Part shown: piece after piece, positions 1 to 6,741 of the stretch
Position numbering within the stretch: the first letter of the stretch is position 1
Layout of the letters: each line of letters opens with the position of its first letter
Assembly (NCBI GenBank): GCA_003139975.1
Contig: PLHN01000187.1
Coordinates: 257 to 10,127, forward strand
DNA: 9,871 bases
Reading direction: 5' to 3'
DNA from: Acidobacteriaceae bacterium
GTDB lineage: Bacteria; Acidobacteriota; Terriglobia; Terriglobales; Acidobacteriaceae
Program-made: the position numbers and the translations under genes
Notes under the pieces: model-generated
Database searches by the model: none
What the model was told of the DNA's origin: nothing
Seen by the model: the letters and a program-made list of their open reading frames with translations, nothing else

Positions 1-366
1 ATCCGCATCCCCATCGGCAACGAACGCAGCATGCGCGTGGAAGTACGTTCCGTGGCCCCGGATGCGAATCCGTATCTGGTCATGCTCTCGATCTTCAAGA
101 CCGGCCTCGAAGGCACGACCTCCAAGATCAAGAACCTGCGCCAGGCCGAACGCTATCTGCCCGACAACATCTATACCGCCATCGAAAACTTCCGCAAGGC
201 GGATTGGACCTCGACCCTGATGGGCGAAGACGTCAAAGGCCGCTACGCCGATCTGAAGCAGGCCTCAGCCGATCGCTGTCCGCGTCTGCTGGGCACGTTC
301 GTAAAAGCCCCAGAGGTGCAATACCACCACGACGTCTACAACCAGTATTTGTGGAATCTGTTCTAG
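1..366 (+). CDS. Glutamine synthetase family protein, C-terminal part (5' end outside window)
   Basis: The reading frame is open from the first base and ends with TAG at 364-366, leaving 121 residues of the C-terminal catalytic domain. Near its start it shows RIPIGNERSM, then VEVRSVAPDANPYL. This matches the glutamine synthetase signature in which an Arg-rich strand is followed by E-x-R-x-x-(D/A)P-x-ANPYL. The Glu and Arg at residues 14 and 16 should correspond to the metal-binding Glu and substrate-binding Arg of type I enzymes. The family makes glutamine from glutamate, ammonia and ATP in the cytoplasm, and some members ligate other amines. The NLYDLP adenylylation loop of classical enteric GlnA is not seen; the equivalent stretch reads RYLPDNIYTAIENF. 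This argues against regulation by adenylylation and leaves the substrate open. The C-terminus (YNQYLWNLF) is intact. A terminator hairpin follows 17 bases after the stop. Family call is firm; exact subtype is not. Confidence 0.93.
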   Translation: MRIPIGNERSMRVEVRSVAPDANPYLVMLSIFKTGLEGTTSKIKNLRQAERYLPDNIYTAIENFRKADWTSTLMGEDVKGRYADLKQASADRCPRLLGTFVKAPEVQYHHDVYNQYLWNLF

Positions 367-382
367 AAAGAAGCTTGTGTGG

Positions 383-412
383 AGCGGGCGACCCCGCCCG
401 CTGCTTTTGTTC
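383..412 (+). terminator. Rho-independent terminator after the glutamine synthetase gene
   Basis: A perfect 8-bp stem (AGCGGGCG at 383-390 with CGCCCGCT at 395-402) closes a four-base ACCC loop and is followed by the T-rich run GCTTTTGTTCTT. It starts 17 bases downstream of the stop codon, as expected for an intrinsic terminator. Confidence 0.8.
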
Positions 413-422
413 TTCGCAAGTG

Positions 423-444
423 GCGCGGACACTCTTGTCCGCGC
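423..444. repeat. Perfect 9-bp palindromic hairpin, probable dispersed repeat
   Basis: GCGCGGACA at 423-431 pairs with TGTCCGCGC at 436-444 around a CTCT loop. No T-tract follows, so it is a poor terminator. Palindromes with a GGACAC...TGTCC core recur, to my recollection, between genes of acidobacteria. Only one copy is in this window, so the repeat status is inferred. Confidence 0.55.
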
Positions 445-452
445 AGCACCTT

Positions 453-489
453 AACGGCTGCCGAGTTCGCTGGCAGCCGTTTCTTATTG
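453..489 (+). terminator. Second terminator-like hairpin between converging genes
   Basis: A 10-bp perfect stem (AACGGCTGCC at 453-462, GGCAGCCGTT at 472-481) with a nine-base loop is followed on the plus strand by TTCTTATT. The TAA ending the out-of-frame DinB remnant lies at 484-486, directly beside the stem, so the same hairpin could end minus-strand transcription too, although that side lacks a T-tract. Confidence 0.6.
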
Positions 490-573
490 GCTCGCGGGTT
501 TGGCCCCCGGCAACCGGCTCTTCAGGAATTTGATCTGCCCATTGTGGTTGGATTCATGCTCGCACACATTCCT
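484..573 (-). pseudogene. Out-of-frame C-terminal remnant of the DinB-family gene
   Basis: Reading the minus strand one frame away from the DinB open frame gives RNVCEHESNHNGQIKFLK, then SRLPGAKPASQ and TAA at 484-486. The pattern H-E-x-x-H-x-G-Q-I-x-x-L-K-x-R-L is the usual end of DinB-like four-helix proteins, where the two His supply two of the three metal ligands. It has no start of its own: an in-frame stop lies roughly 20 bases upstream of 573. It is best read as the displaced tail of the adjoining gene. A one-base sequencing error would restore the frame but not the residues that seem to be missing at the junction. Confidence 0.75.
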
Positions 574-1000
574 TGTCGACGGTCATGAGCCACGCATCGT
601 CGCGCTTGCGAAATTCTGCCAGCGTGTGCTCACGAGTTTCGCTCAGCAGGTTCAAATAGTAATCCAGGCTGTTGCCCTTAATCGCTTTGCGCGCCGGCTC
701 TCCGAGTTCCATCGCCACGGCCCACTTCTCTTGGTAAGAAGCCGGCAACTCTCTTAGCGAGTTTCCCTCGAACGTATTGATCTGGTAAGTGCGGTCCGTA
801 GCCGCCAGGTGCATGAGCAGGGCGCCGATGGTGTTGGTCTTCTCGTCGAGCAGATAGTCGAGGTCCTTCTGCGACATGCCGAATTCGAGGAACTGGTCGG
901 AAAACAAAACATCTGCGACAACGTGCAGGAGGCGCTGGACCGAGCCGAAGAAGCGTTCGAAAGACTGCAGCCCGTGGCCAAGGGAGTGGGTAGGTAGCAA
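554..1000 (-). CDS. DinB-family (four-helix, metal-dependent) protein, C-terminally disrupted
   Basis: This 148-residue frame carries the core of a DinB/DUF664-like protein: SQKDLDYLLDEKTNTIGALL, then LLMHLAATDRTYQ with the first expected metal-ligand His at residue 64, and a later helix with ETREHTLAEFRKRDDAW. DinB proteins are cytoplasmic metal-binding helical bundles, related to bacillithiol- and mycothiol-dependent transferases; most have no known substrate. The frame stops at VDKECVRA, before the H-x3-H segment that should follow, and that segment lies just downstream in another frame (484-573). As written, the product lacks two of three ligands and is probably non-functional. The start is uncertain: TTG at 1000 is the only start after an in-frame TAA upstream, an internal ATG lies at 877, and neither has a clear ribosome site. 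The N-terminal 40 residues match the family less clearly. Confidence 0.7.
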   Translation of the reverse strand: MLPTHSLGHGLQSFERFFGSVQRLLHVVADVLFSDQFLEFGMSQKDLDYLLDEKTNTIGALLMHLAATDRTYQINTFEGNSLRELPASYQEKWAVAMELGEPARKAIKGNSLDYYLNLLSETREHTLAEFRKRDDAWLMTVDKECVRA

Positions 1001-1026
1001 GCGATTGCGCTGGTGATGATGGCAGA

Positions 1027-1055
1027 TTTACAGTCCGCTGTCTGTGTGCTTAAAT
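1027..1055 (+). promoter_or_regulatory. Candidate sigma-70-type promoter for the membrane protein gene
   Basis: TTTACA at 1027-1032 (one mismatch from TTGACA) and TTAAAT at 1050-1055 (four of six) are 17 bases apart and lie about 70 bases upstream of the GTG at 1123. The spacing is ideal but the -10 match is moderate. Confidence 0.4.
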
Positions 1056-1122
1056 ACTCCGATCCTCCGGGGTGAGGACGCGCTCGCCTTCGGCCTTCGC
1101 GATGCTTTAAGGAGACAGCTCT

Positions 1123-1881
1123 GTGTCCATTGGAAGCGTGGGGTTAGCTGCTCGTATTAAGAAAGAAACAAGTACGACTAAGCAGCTCAAGACGTTCTTG
1201 AGCCGGTATTTCTATCTCTGCATGGCGCTGGCGATGACCGGGCTGGTGGTGTGGGGCTTCGGCCATACGGTTGACGCTAACCTGTTCCATGCCAACCCGC
1301 CAAGGCCATTGCTTCTGTGGATACACGGCGCGGCTTTCTCAACGTGGATGGCCTTCTTCATTGCTCAGTCGGCTTTGGTGCGCGGGCGAAAGGTTAGCGT
1401 CCACCGCTCTCTCGGCTGGTTTGGAGCCGGACTTGCCACGGTAATGACCGCGTTGGGCTTCGCGGTCGCGGTTGTAATGACCCGCTTCGATACTGTTGTG
1501 CTCCATCAGAAGGACGTGGACGCTTTCCTGTCGATTCCGTTCACCGACATGATCGTCTTCGGCCTGTGCGTGGCACTGGCGATTTATCTTAGAAAAAAGC
1601 CGGAATACCACCGACGCCTAATCTTCATCGCAACTTGCCAACTCATGGACGCTGCTATAGGCCGGTTCGATTTCTGGTTCAACCATAACCTCTTCTACCC
1701 CGGCCTGGACTTTCTGATCGTGCTCGGCATGGCGCGCGATTGGGTGGTGGAGGGGCGGGTCCTCAAGGTGTATCTCTATGCACTGCCCCCAATGATCGTT
1801 CTGCAGAGTCTTGCGGTCTACGTGTGGCGGGTCAATCCGGGGTGGTGGCAGGGGATCACCCACGCGATCATGGGATGGTGA
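1123..1881 (+). CDS. Polytopic membrane protein of unknown function
   Basis: The gene starts at GTG 1123 with a strong ribosome site (AAGGAG at 1109-1114, 8 bases upstream) and encodes 252 residues. After a polar, basic N-terminus of about 28 residues it has some seven hydrophobic stretches, near residues 29-47, 62-86, 98-120, 140-157, 164-180, 193-209 and 216-236. It should therefore sit in the cytoplasmic membrane. Histidines recur at membrane boundaries: WIHG (68), VHRSLGW (94), EYHRRL (163) and FNHNLF (188). HRSLGW and YHRRLIFIATCQLMDAAIGR resemble a family of uncharacterised bacterial membrane proteins with a DUF2306- or cytochrome-like layout, so haem or metal binding is possible but unproven. 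I do not recognise a specific function. It looks monocistronic: the upstream gene is on the other strand and the next gene converges. Confidence 0.85.
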   Translation: MSIGSVGLAARIKKETSTTKQLKTFLSRYFYLCMALAMTGLVVWGFGHTVDANLFHANPPRPLLLWIHGAAFSTWMAFFIAQSALVRGRKVSVHRSLGWFGAGLATVMTALGFAVAVVMTRFDTVVLHQKDVDAFLSIPFTDMIVFGLCVALAIYLRKKPEYHRRLIFIATCQLMDAAIGRFDFWFNHNLFYPGLDFLIVLGMARDWVVEGRVLKVYLYALPPMIVLQSLAVYVWRVNPGWWQGITHAIMGW

Positions 1882-1890
1882 AGGCGGCGC

Positions 1891-1905
1891 GCTGAGCATC
1901 TCAGC
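1891..1905. terminator. Small symmetrical hairpin between converging genes
   Basis: GCTGAG (1891-1896) and CTCAGC (1900-1905) form a 6-bp stem with a CAT loop, 10 bases after the membrane-protein stop and upstream of the converging PilZ gene's end at 1953. No T-tract follows on either strand, so terminator function is weakly supported. Confidence 0.3.
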
Positions 1906-1952
1906 CTTGGTCCGGATCGTGGAGAGCTATCGGATCGGCACTGCCCCGCAAT

Positions 1953-2357
1953 TCACACCGCGGGCACAGGGGCATTCATAGCGGCGAGTCCCGCCAGAAG
2001 TTCCCCCGCTTTTCTATAGTCGTCATCGTTCTCCGTGATGAACTCCACGCCATAAAGATTGCCGTCGCGGTTGCGGATAAAACACCGGAACACCATCGGC
2101 TCGTCGGAATACGGTGGCGTGAACTCCACTCCGACCTGCGTGCCCACCGGCAGATCGATGTCCGCTCTCACGGCTAGTCCCCCACCGCTGATGTTGGTGC
2201 CCTGTCCCTCGCAAGCGACAGCTTTGGTGGGTCCCTGGGTCGTCAATCGGACTTGAACCGGAAAGTCCGCAGCAAATCGCGGATATCGTCTTTTTCTCAC
2301 ATCGGCCTCCGACGCGGGCACACCCGACGATGAGCCCAGGTTCAAATCACTATCCAT
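1953..2357 (-). CDS. PilZ domain protein (probable c-di-GMP receptor)
   Basis: The 134-residue protein is nearly all PilZ domain. After a short flexible N-terminus it has R23-R-Y-P-R27 (the RxxxR motif) and N55-I-S-G-G-G60 (the [D/N]xSxxG motif), the two elements that hold a c-di-GMP dimer, then beta strands VGVEF, VFRCFIR and LYGVEF. Both ligand motifs are intact, so c-di-GMP binding is a reasonable prediction. ATG 2357 is preferred over an upstream in-frame ATG at 2432, because GGAGG (plus-strand 2364-2368) sits six bases before it and the PilZ domain begins shortly after. It is a lone domain with no output module, so it should act by protein contact in the cytoplasm. It is divergent from the kinase gene at 2672, with 314 bases between the two starts, and may share regulation with it. 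Confidence 0.88.
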   Translation of the reverse strand: MDSDLNLGSSSGVPASEADVRKRRYPRFAADFPVQVRLTTQGPTKAVACEGQGTNISGGGLAVRADIDLPVGTQVGVEFTPPYSDEPMVFRCFIRNRDGNLYGVEFITENDDDYRKAGELLAGLAAMNAPVPAV

Positions 2358-2363
2358 GCACAA

Positions 2364-2368
2364 CCTCC
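2364..2368 (-). promoter_or_regulatory. Ribosome binding site fixing the PilZ start at 2357
   Basis: The minus strand reads GGAGG followed by six bases (TTGTGC) and ATG. The alternative upstream ATG at 2432 lacks such a site, so this element decides the start. Confidence 0.7.
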
Positions 2369-2671
2369 GATCTACGAATATCTCGCAGACCCAACCCACA
2401 TATCTGTGATGAGGAACCAACGTCACCATCACGCTGGTAACGAAGGGCCTATTACCCTTGGCGGGGGCTCTACGGCCGTGAGTGTAGCTAGCATGAGATC
2501 TCGCTCATGAACCGCTGCGAGCGGGATCGATGCCACATTTTGTCCTTCTTCTCGCATCGGCCGGGCCGAATGCCCCCACCGGTCCGGGGGTTTGCTAAAC
2601 CGAAGGAGCTTATCCCCAAACCGTTCTCCCCCATTGACTCGCCCCATCCGCCCACGTAACATTCACCGCCA
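2369..2671. other. Divergent intergenic region between PilZ and kinase genes
   Basis: About 300 bases without a convincing gene; it must hold the promoters of both flanking genes. It contains an inverted repeat, CATGAG (2492-2497) with CTCATG (2504-2509), six-base loop, and beside it a small hairpin CCGCT (2512-2516)/AGCGG (2520-2524). Either could be an operator. I see no clear -35/-10 pair and no Shine-Dalgarno sequence before the kinase start. Confidence 0.45.
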
Positions 2672-5527
2672 GTGATCGGCCAGACCATCTCGCGTTACCG
2701 CATCGTTGAAAAGCTCGGCGGCGGCGGTATGGGCGTTGTTTACAAGGCCGAGGACACAGAACTCGGTCGCTTTGTAGCGCTTAAGTTCCTGCCCGATGAG
2801 TTTTCGCGCGACCCGCAGGCGCTCGAGCGTTTCCGGCGCGAGGCGCGCGCGGCATCCGCCCTCAACCATCCCAACATCTGCACCATTTACGACATCGGCA
2901 AAAGCGGCGAGCAGTCATTCATTGCGATGGAGTTTCTGGACGGCACCACGCTCAAGTATCGGATCGCAGGCAGCCCGATCGAGACCGAGGTCCTGCTCGG
3001 CCTGGCCATCGAGATCGCCGATGCCCTTGACGCCGCGCACTCGCAGGGGATCGTTCACCGCGACATTAAGCCCGCGAACATTTTTGTGACCAAGCGCGGC
3101 CACGCTAAGGTCCTCGATTTCGGGCTCGCGAAACTCGAAACCCCCGCCGCTTCGTCCAGCCAGATTCTTTCGGCCAACACCCAGACGCGCATGATCGAGG
3201 AGCCGCACTTGACTAGTCCGGGCTCGGCCTTGGGCACAGTCGCGTACATGTCGCCAGAACAGGCGCAAGCCAAGGAACTGGATGCGCGCAGCGATTTGTT
3301 TTCCTTCGGCGCCGTGCTCTACGAGATGGCAACGGGCGCTCTGCCCTTTCGCGGCGACAGCAGCGCCGTCATCTTCAAGGCCATTCTGGATGCCGATCCG
3401 GTCTCGCCTGTGCGGCTCAATCCCGACGTGCCCGCCGAACTCGAACGCATCATCGGCAAGGCGATCGAGAAAGACCGCGACCTGCGCTATCAGGGCGCCG
3501 CCGAGATGCGAGCCGATTTGAAGCGCCTGAAACGCGAAACAGACTCGCGCCATCGCGGAGGAAGTTCGGCATCGGTCGCAGTGGCACAAGAGCCAGGGAA
3601 AGAGAGTGGTGTATACGCCGGCGCGCAGCAGCCCGCCGGAGCCGCAAATTCGTCGGCAAACCTGTCGGCAGTTGCGGCGCAGGCGCCGCCCAGCGCAATG
3701 GCGTCGAGCACGACCCAGCCTGCACATACGACCAGCAGCGCGGCCGTCGCCGCGGCGAGAACACATAAATTAGGAGCTGCCCTCGGCGCCATCGTCGCCC
3801 TCGCCGTTCTCGCGGCCGCGGGCTTTGGCGTCTATTCCATGCTGCACCGCAACGCTTCCGCGCCCTTCCAGAATTTCGCCGTCACGCAGGTCACCAATTC
3901 CAACCGCGCACTCGTCGCCGCCATATCTCCCGACGGCAAATATGTCCTGACCGTCATGAACGACAAGGGGCTGAACAGCCTCTGGCTCCGCAACATAGCG
4001 ACGGGAAGCGACACGCAGGTTGTGCCGCCTTCGGCGAGTATTCGCAACGTCGCCTTTTCGCCCGACGGAAATTACATCTATTACCGCCAGGCCCTGAACG
4101 GCATCGCCAGCGATTTCAATATCTATCGCACGCCGGTCTTAGGAGGCACGCCCAAGGCCGTCGTCCACGACGTGGATACTGAATTCACATTTTCTCCCGA
4201 CGGCCGCCGCATGGCCTTCCTGCGCGCGAACAATCCGGAAACGGGCAAATATCGCGTGCTCAGTGCCAATTTGGACGGCAGTGATGAGAAGACGCTGCAC
4301 ATTTCACTGCTGGCCGGGATGGGGCGTTCGGTAAGCTGGTCGCCCGATGGCAAACAGATCGCCTATTCCGAGTTACAGCCTGCTAACGGAATCGGGGGGA
4401 TCGATCTGGTGGATGCCGATACCGGCAAATTGCAAGTCCTCACGTTTGCCGATCAAGTGATTTGGGAAGTGCGCTGGTCGTCCGCCGGCGATGGCCTTTT
4501 TGTCATCGATTCGGCACGAGGACCGAATTTCTTCCACCGCCAGATCGGTTATGTCACGCTTGCGGACGGCCGGTTGCGGCCGATTACGCGTGACACCAAT
4601 AGCTATTCGGCGTTGAGTCTTTCGGCTGACGGCAAGACTTTGGCTACGGTGCAACAGAAAGTCGCCAGCAACCTTTATATGTTGCCCGGCGAAGGCAGCG
4701 CGTCCGCCGAGATCAGTCCGTTAGCTTCCGGCGGCGAACACGTCGCATTTTTCAATTGGGCCGCCGATGGCAGCCTGCTCGCTTCCGAATTGACGCAACT
4801 GGTGCGCAGGGAGGCCGACGGAAGAAATCCCAGTCAACTCGTCAGCGACCCGTCGGCGGGCATTCTCAGTTTGTCGGCGTGCGGCGCGCAATACGTTGTT
4901 TTTCCCTGGGTGTTTCATGACGCCGGCAACACGTTCGGCCTCTGGCGTGTCAATGCTGACGGCTCCCATCCGGCGAAGCTGACGGATACCAGCAGACTTG
5001 ATACATTGCCGGTGTGTTCGGCCAATCAGAACTGGGTCTATTACTTCGCCGAAGTTAGGCAACTTTGGCGAGTCCCACTGGATGGCTCCGGCAAAGCGGA
5101 ACCAATTCCAAGCACTAACTTTGCTGGAGCATTTCTCGCTGGCCGCGGCATGGGCAGTTCGCCGGACGGAAAAACTCTGGTGTACCTTGTCGAATTCGTG
5201 AATCCGGAAGACCCCATCGGCACGGCCAGGATCGCCCTGCTGGACCTGGCAACGCTCGATAAGCCGCGTTTGTTGCCAGTCGATCCACGAATCTCCAGCG
5301 GCGTTCAGTTCACCCCGGACGGAAAAGCCATTGCCTACCCCATCATGGAGAATGGAGTGGATAACGTCTGGATTCAACCGCTCGACGGCAGCCCCGGCCG
5401 CCAGATTACACATTTCACTTCCGAGCAGATCACCGCGTTCCATTGGTCGCCGGACGGCAAGAACCTCGGCATCCTGCGCGGCCACACCGACTCCGACGTA
5501 GTCTTGCTCCAAGAAACCAAACCGTAG
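2672..5527 (+). CDS. Transmembrane Ser/Thr protein kinase with PD40/TolB-like propeller sensor
   Basis: A 951-residue receptor-type kinase. Residues 9-285 form a Hanks-type kinase with all key residues: glycine loop GGGGMG (16-21), Lys38 in VALK, Glu57 in the C-helix, HRDIKPAN with catalytic Asp131 (an RD kinase), DFG at 149-151, GTVAYMSPE (188-196) and Asp208. An Ala/Ser/Pro-rich linker (about 290-365) leads to one membrane span (about 367-389). The remaining 560 residues carry repeated (F/W)SPDG-type motifs near 419, 463, 508, 557, 603, 651, 697, 737, 783, 830, 881 and 926, as in PD40/TolB beta-propellers. The kinase should be cytoplasmic and the propeller extracytoplasmic, sensing a ligand or protein and phosphorylating Ser/Thr targets. 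GTG 2672 is chosen because [16 protein letters not shown] is the standard opening of this family; there is no Shine-Dalgarno sequence. The architecture is frequent in acidobacteria. The substrate is unknown; the flanking PilZ proteins are candidates by location only. Confidence 0.96.
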   Translation: MIGQTISRYRIVEKLGGGGMGVVYKAEDTELGRFVALKFLPDEFSRDPQALERFRREARAASALNHPNICTIYDIGKSGEQSFIAMEFLDGTTLKYRIAGSPIETEVLLGLAIEIADALDAAHSQGIVHRDIKPANIFVTKRGHAKVLDFGLAKLETPAASSSQILSANTQTRMIEEPHLTSPGSALGTVAYMSPEQAQAKELDARSDLFSFGAVLYEMATGALPFRGDSSAVIFKAILDADPVSPVRLNPDVPAELERIIGKAIEKDRDLRYQGAAEMRADLKRLKRETDSRHRGGSSASVAVAQEPGKESGVYAGAQQPAGAANSSANLSAVAAQAPPSAMASSTTQPAHTTSSAAVAAARTHKLGAALGAIVALAVLAAAGFGVYSMLHRNASAPFQNFAVTQVTNSNRALVAAISPDGKYVLTVMNDKGLNSLWLRNIATGSDTQVVPPSASIRNVAFSPDGNYIYYRQALNGIASDFNIYRTPVLGGTPKAVVHDVDTEFTFSPDGRRMAFLRANNPETGKYRVLSANLDGSDEKTLHISLLAGMGRSVSWSPDGKQIAYSELQPANGIGGIDLVDADTGKLQVLTFADQVIWEVRWSSAGDGLFVIDSARGPNFFHRQIGYVTLADGRLRPITRDTNSYSALSLSADGKTLATVQQKVASNLYMLPGEGSASAEISPLASGGEHVAFFNWAADGSLLASELTQLVRREADGRNPSQLVSDPSAGILSLSACGAQYVVFPWVFHDAGNTFGLWRVNADGSHPAKLTDTSRLDTLPVCSANQNWVYYFAEVRQLWRVPLDGSGKAEPIPSTNFAGAFLAGRGMGSSPDGKTLVYLVEFVNPEDPIGTARIALLDLATLDKPRLLPVDPRISSGVQFTPDGKAIAYPIMENGVDNVWIQPLDGSPGRQITHFTSEQITAFHWSPDGKNLGILRGHTDSDVVLLQETKP

Positions 5528-5540
5528 TTAGCCTGCGGAA

Positions 5541-5573
5541 ACCTCTGTGCCCTCTGTGGTTAAGGGTTTTTCT
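5541..5573 (+). repeat. CTCTGTG-type intergenic repeat after the kinase gene
   Basis: Fourteen bases after the kinase stop the sequence contains two imperfect copies of CCTCTGTG (5542-5549 and 5551-5558), then GTTAAGGGTTTTTCTTGG. Similar CTCTGTG...CTCTGTGGTTAA stretches occur, as I recall, between genes in many environmental bacteria including acidobacteria. The T-run might help end transcription, but there is no stem. Confidence 0.4.
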
Positions 5574-5599
5574 TGGCGCTGAATCACAGTGTCCCTAGA

Positions 5600-5899
5600 T
5601 CAACCGCGAACCGGCGCCTCGCCCAGTTCAATCCGCAGCGCGCAGAATTCCAGCCCAAAGCAAAAGCCCTCGCGATTGCGGACCACCCCGGCAACCCGCA
5701 CCGTCTTCCCTTCCGTCCGGAACTCGACCTCCATCACCTCGCCGGGTTGCAGGTTCACTCCCGCGTAAACCTCCATCCCCGCGCGGCTCAACTTCGAAAC
5801 CAATCCCGGCACCACCATGTCGGCCGAGCCCGGCACCACAACCGAGACAGGCGTGTGCATGCGATAGCGCGGGCACCGGCGGGTGTTGGTCGAGTCCAT
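5600..5899 (-). CDS. Small PilZ domain protein with altered second ligand motif
   Basis: From ATG 5899 the product is 99 residues, essentially one PilZ domain: R7-R-C-P-R11 gives the RxxxR motif, followed by strands PVSVVVPG, MEVEF, VRVAGVVRN and FCFGLEF. The second motif, normally [D/N]xSxxG, reads K36-L-S-R-A-G41, with Lys in place of Asp/Asn. Ser and Gly are kept, so binding could be weakened, altered or unrelated to c-di-GMP. It lies directly downstream of the membrane-anchored PilZ-like gene (stop at 5916), so the two probably share a transcript. A TTG at 5926 would extend it by nine residues and overlap the upstream gene by 11 bases; the ATG is preferred because the RxxxR motif then sits at the usual distance. 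Neither start has a clear ribosome site, so translational coupling is possible. Confidence 0.82.
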   Translation of the reverse strand: MDSTNTRRCPRYRMHTPVSVVVPGSADMVVPGLVSKLSRAGMEVYAGVNLQPGEVMEVEFRTEGKTVRVAGVVRNREGFCFGLEFCALRIELGEAPVRG

Positions 5900-5915
5900 T
5901 GCAAACGCGTGATGC

Positions 5916-6431
5916 TCAAAACCCAATCTGCTTCAGCAGGCCGATGTGCACTCGAAAGTGCAGCAGGTAGGCCGCGGCCGCCAGCGAGATCATCAAGGCT
6001 CCAACCGCAGCTGCCAGCAGCGGCCGCCAGCGCCGTGGCTCCTCTTGCTTCGCCGACGCCGCGCGCAGTTTCTCCATCCATGGCTGTTCGAATTCCTTCC
6101 GGATCGACTCCTTCCCGACCAGCGCGCCGATACGCCTGTGATCGTCAGGCGCGAGCGCAACGAAGCGGAACGGCTGCTGTCCGGCGTTAACGGGCGGCAG
6201 CATTTCTGCGCCTCCCAGCACAGCGCCAGTTCCGGTCAGGAAGATCATCTTGACCTGCGAGCCTTCGACGACAGGTTTGGGGAGCGACACCAGCCCCCCG
6301 GTGAGCGAAATCACCTGCAGATTGCCGCCGACGTTCTGGCCATTTGGTAACCGAAGAACGGTCGGATGATTGCCTTCCAAATGGGCGCGCGGGACGCGAA
6401 TGGATGTACGTATTTGGGGAGAGCTGCTCAT
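5916..6431 (-). CDS. PilZ-like protein with C-terminal membrane anchor
   Basis: From ATG 6431 this encodes 171 residues. Residues 8-105 look like a divergent PilZ-type barrel: R8-T-S-I-R12 and VPR could be the RxxxR element, and GGNLQVISLTGGLVSL lies where [D/N]xSxxG should be, but the Asp/Asn is lost (VISLTGG). Strands follow (VKMIFLTG, FRFVAL). A charged region (DDHRR to QEEPRRWR) leads to one hydrophobic span at about 137-158 (PLLAAAVGALMISLAAAAYLL) and a short tail. Positive residues just before the span suggest the barrel is cytoplasmic and tethered to the inner membrane. The frame stays open upstream to 6671, but that part is REP-like sequence and is not counted as coding. It is first in a two-gene unit with the 99-residue PilZ protein. 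Its PilZ identity rests on pattern and context and is less certain than its neighbours'. Confidence 0.72.
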   Translation of the reverse strand: MSSSPQIRTSIRVPRAHLEGNHPTVLRLPNGQNVGGNLQVISLTGGLVSLPKPVVEGSQVKMIFLTGTGAVLGGAEMLPPVNAGQQPFRFVALAPDDHRRIGALVGKESIRKEFEQPWMEKLRAASAKQEEPRRWRPLLAAAVGALMISLAAAAYLLHFRVHIGLLKQIGF

Positions 6432-6741
6432 AACAAGCCAAGTATGGGCGAGAGTGGTTACTAATTGTAGATTACGAACGGGCCAGCCCAAGTGGTGGAA
6501 CCTTCGGCCATGCCTACGCGAGCACTCCAGAGCGCCTCGGTTCCGCTGTTCTCGTCGTCCGCAACAACCCCCTGTCATTCCGACCGGAGCGCAGACGAAG
6601 CCAGGCTGGGTGGAGAGCCTGCCCTGAGCTTGTCGAACGGGACCTCGTATTTTCCGCGCCAACCACCGCATACCCCGCTCGTTTAAAATTAGACCCGAGT
6701 CGACCCCCCGACCGAGCCATCCTCATTATCAGGAGACCGCC
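6432..6741. other. Divergent intergenic region holding the REP-like repeat
   Basis: About 310 bases between the PilZ-like gene and the AIM24-type gene. The middle is REP-like repeat sequence (6571-6641). Near the right end, TAAAAT at 6684-6689 is a possible -10 element for the gene at 6742, without a good -35. AGGAG at 6731-6735 is the ribosome site of that gene. Open frames crossing the region have no recognisable protein content. Confidence 0.45.
6571..6641. repeat. REP-like dispersed intergenic repeat, copy 1
   Basis: The stretch has the form TGTCATTCCGA...GGAGCG...GACGAAGCC followed by AGAGCCTG and CCTGAGCTTGTCGAACGG. The block at 6614-6637 is identical over 24 bases to 8183-8206. CCTGAGCTTGTCGAAGG-type cores are familiar as dispersed palindromic repeats in many GC-rich bacterial genomes. 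It lies between divergent genes. Confidence 0.7.

Noticed and set aside
2915..3766. 283-codon minus-strand frame inside the kinase gene
   Set aside because: It lies antisense to the conserved kinase domain and its translation is low-complexity and unrecognisable.
5946..6350. Plus-strand open frame of 134 codons
   Set aside because: It is antisense to the PilZ-like membrane protein, whose frame has coherent domains and a membrane span; the plus-strand translation shows none.
6432..6671. 80-residue N-terminal extension of the PilZ-like membrane protein
   Set aside because: The extension is translated from the REP-like repeat and shows no protein features; ATG 6431 begins the recognisable domain.
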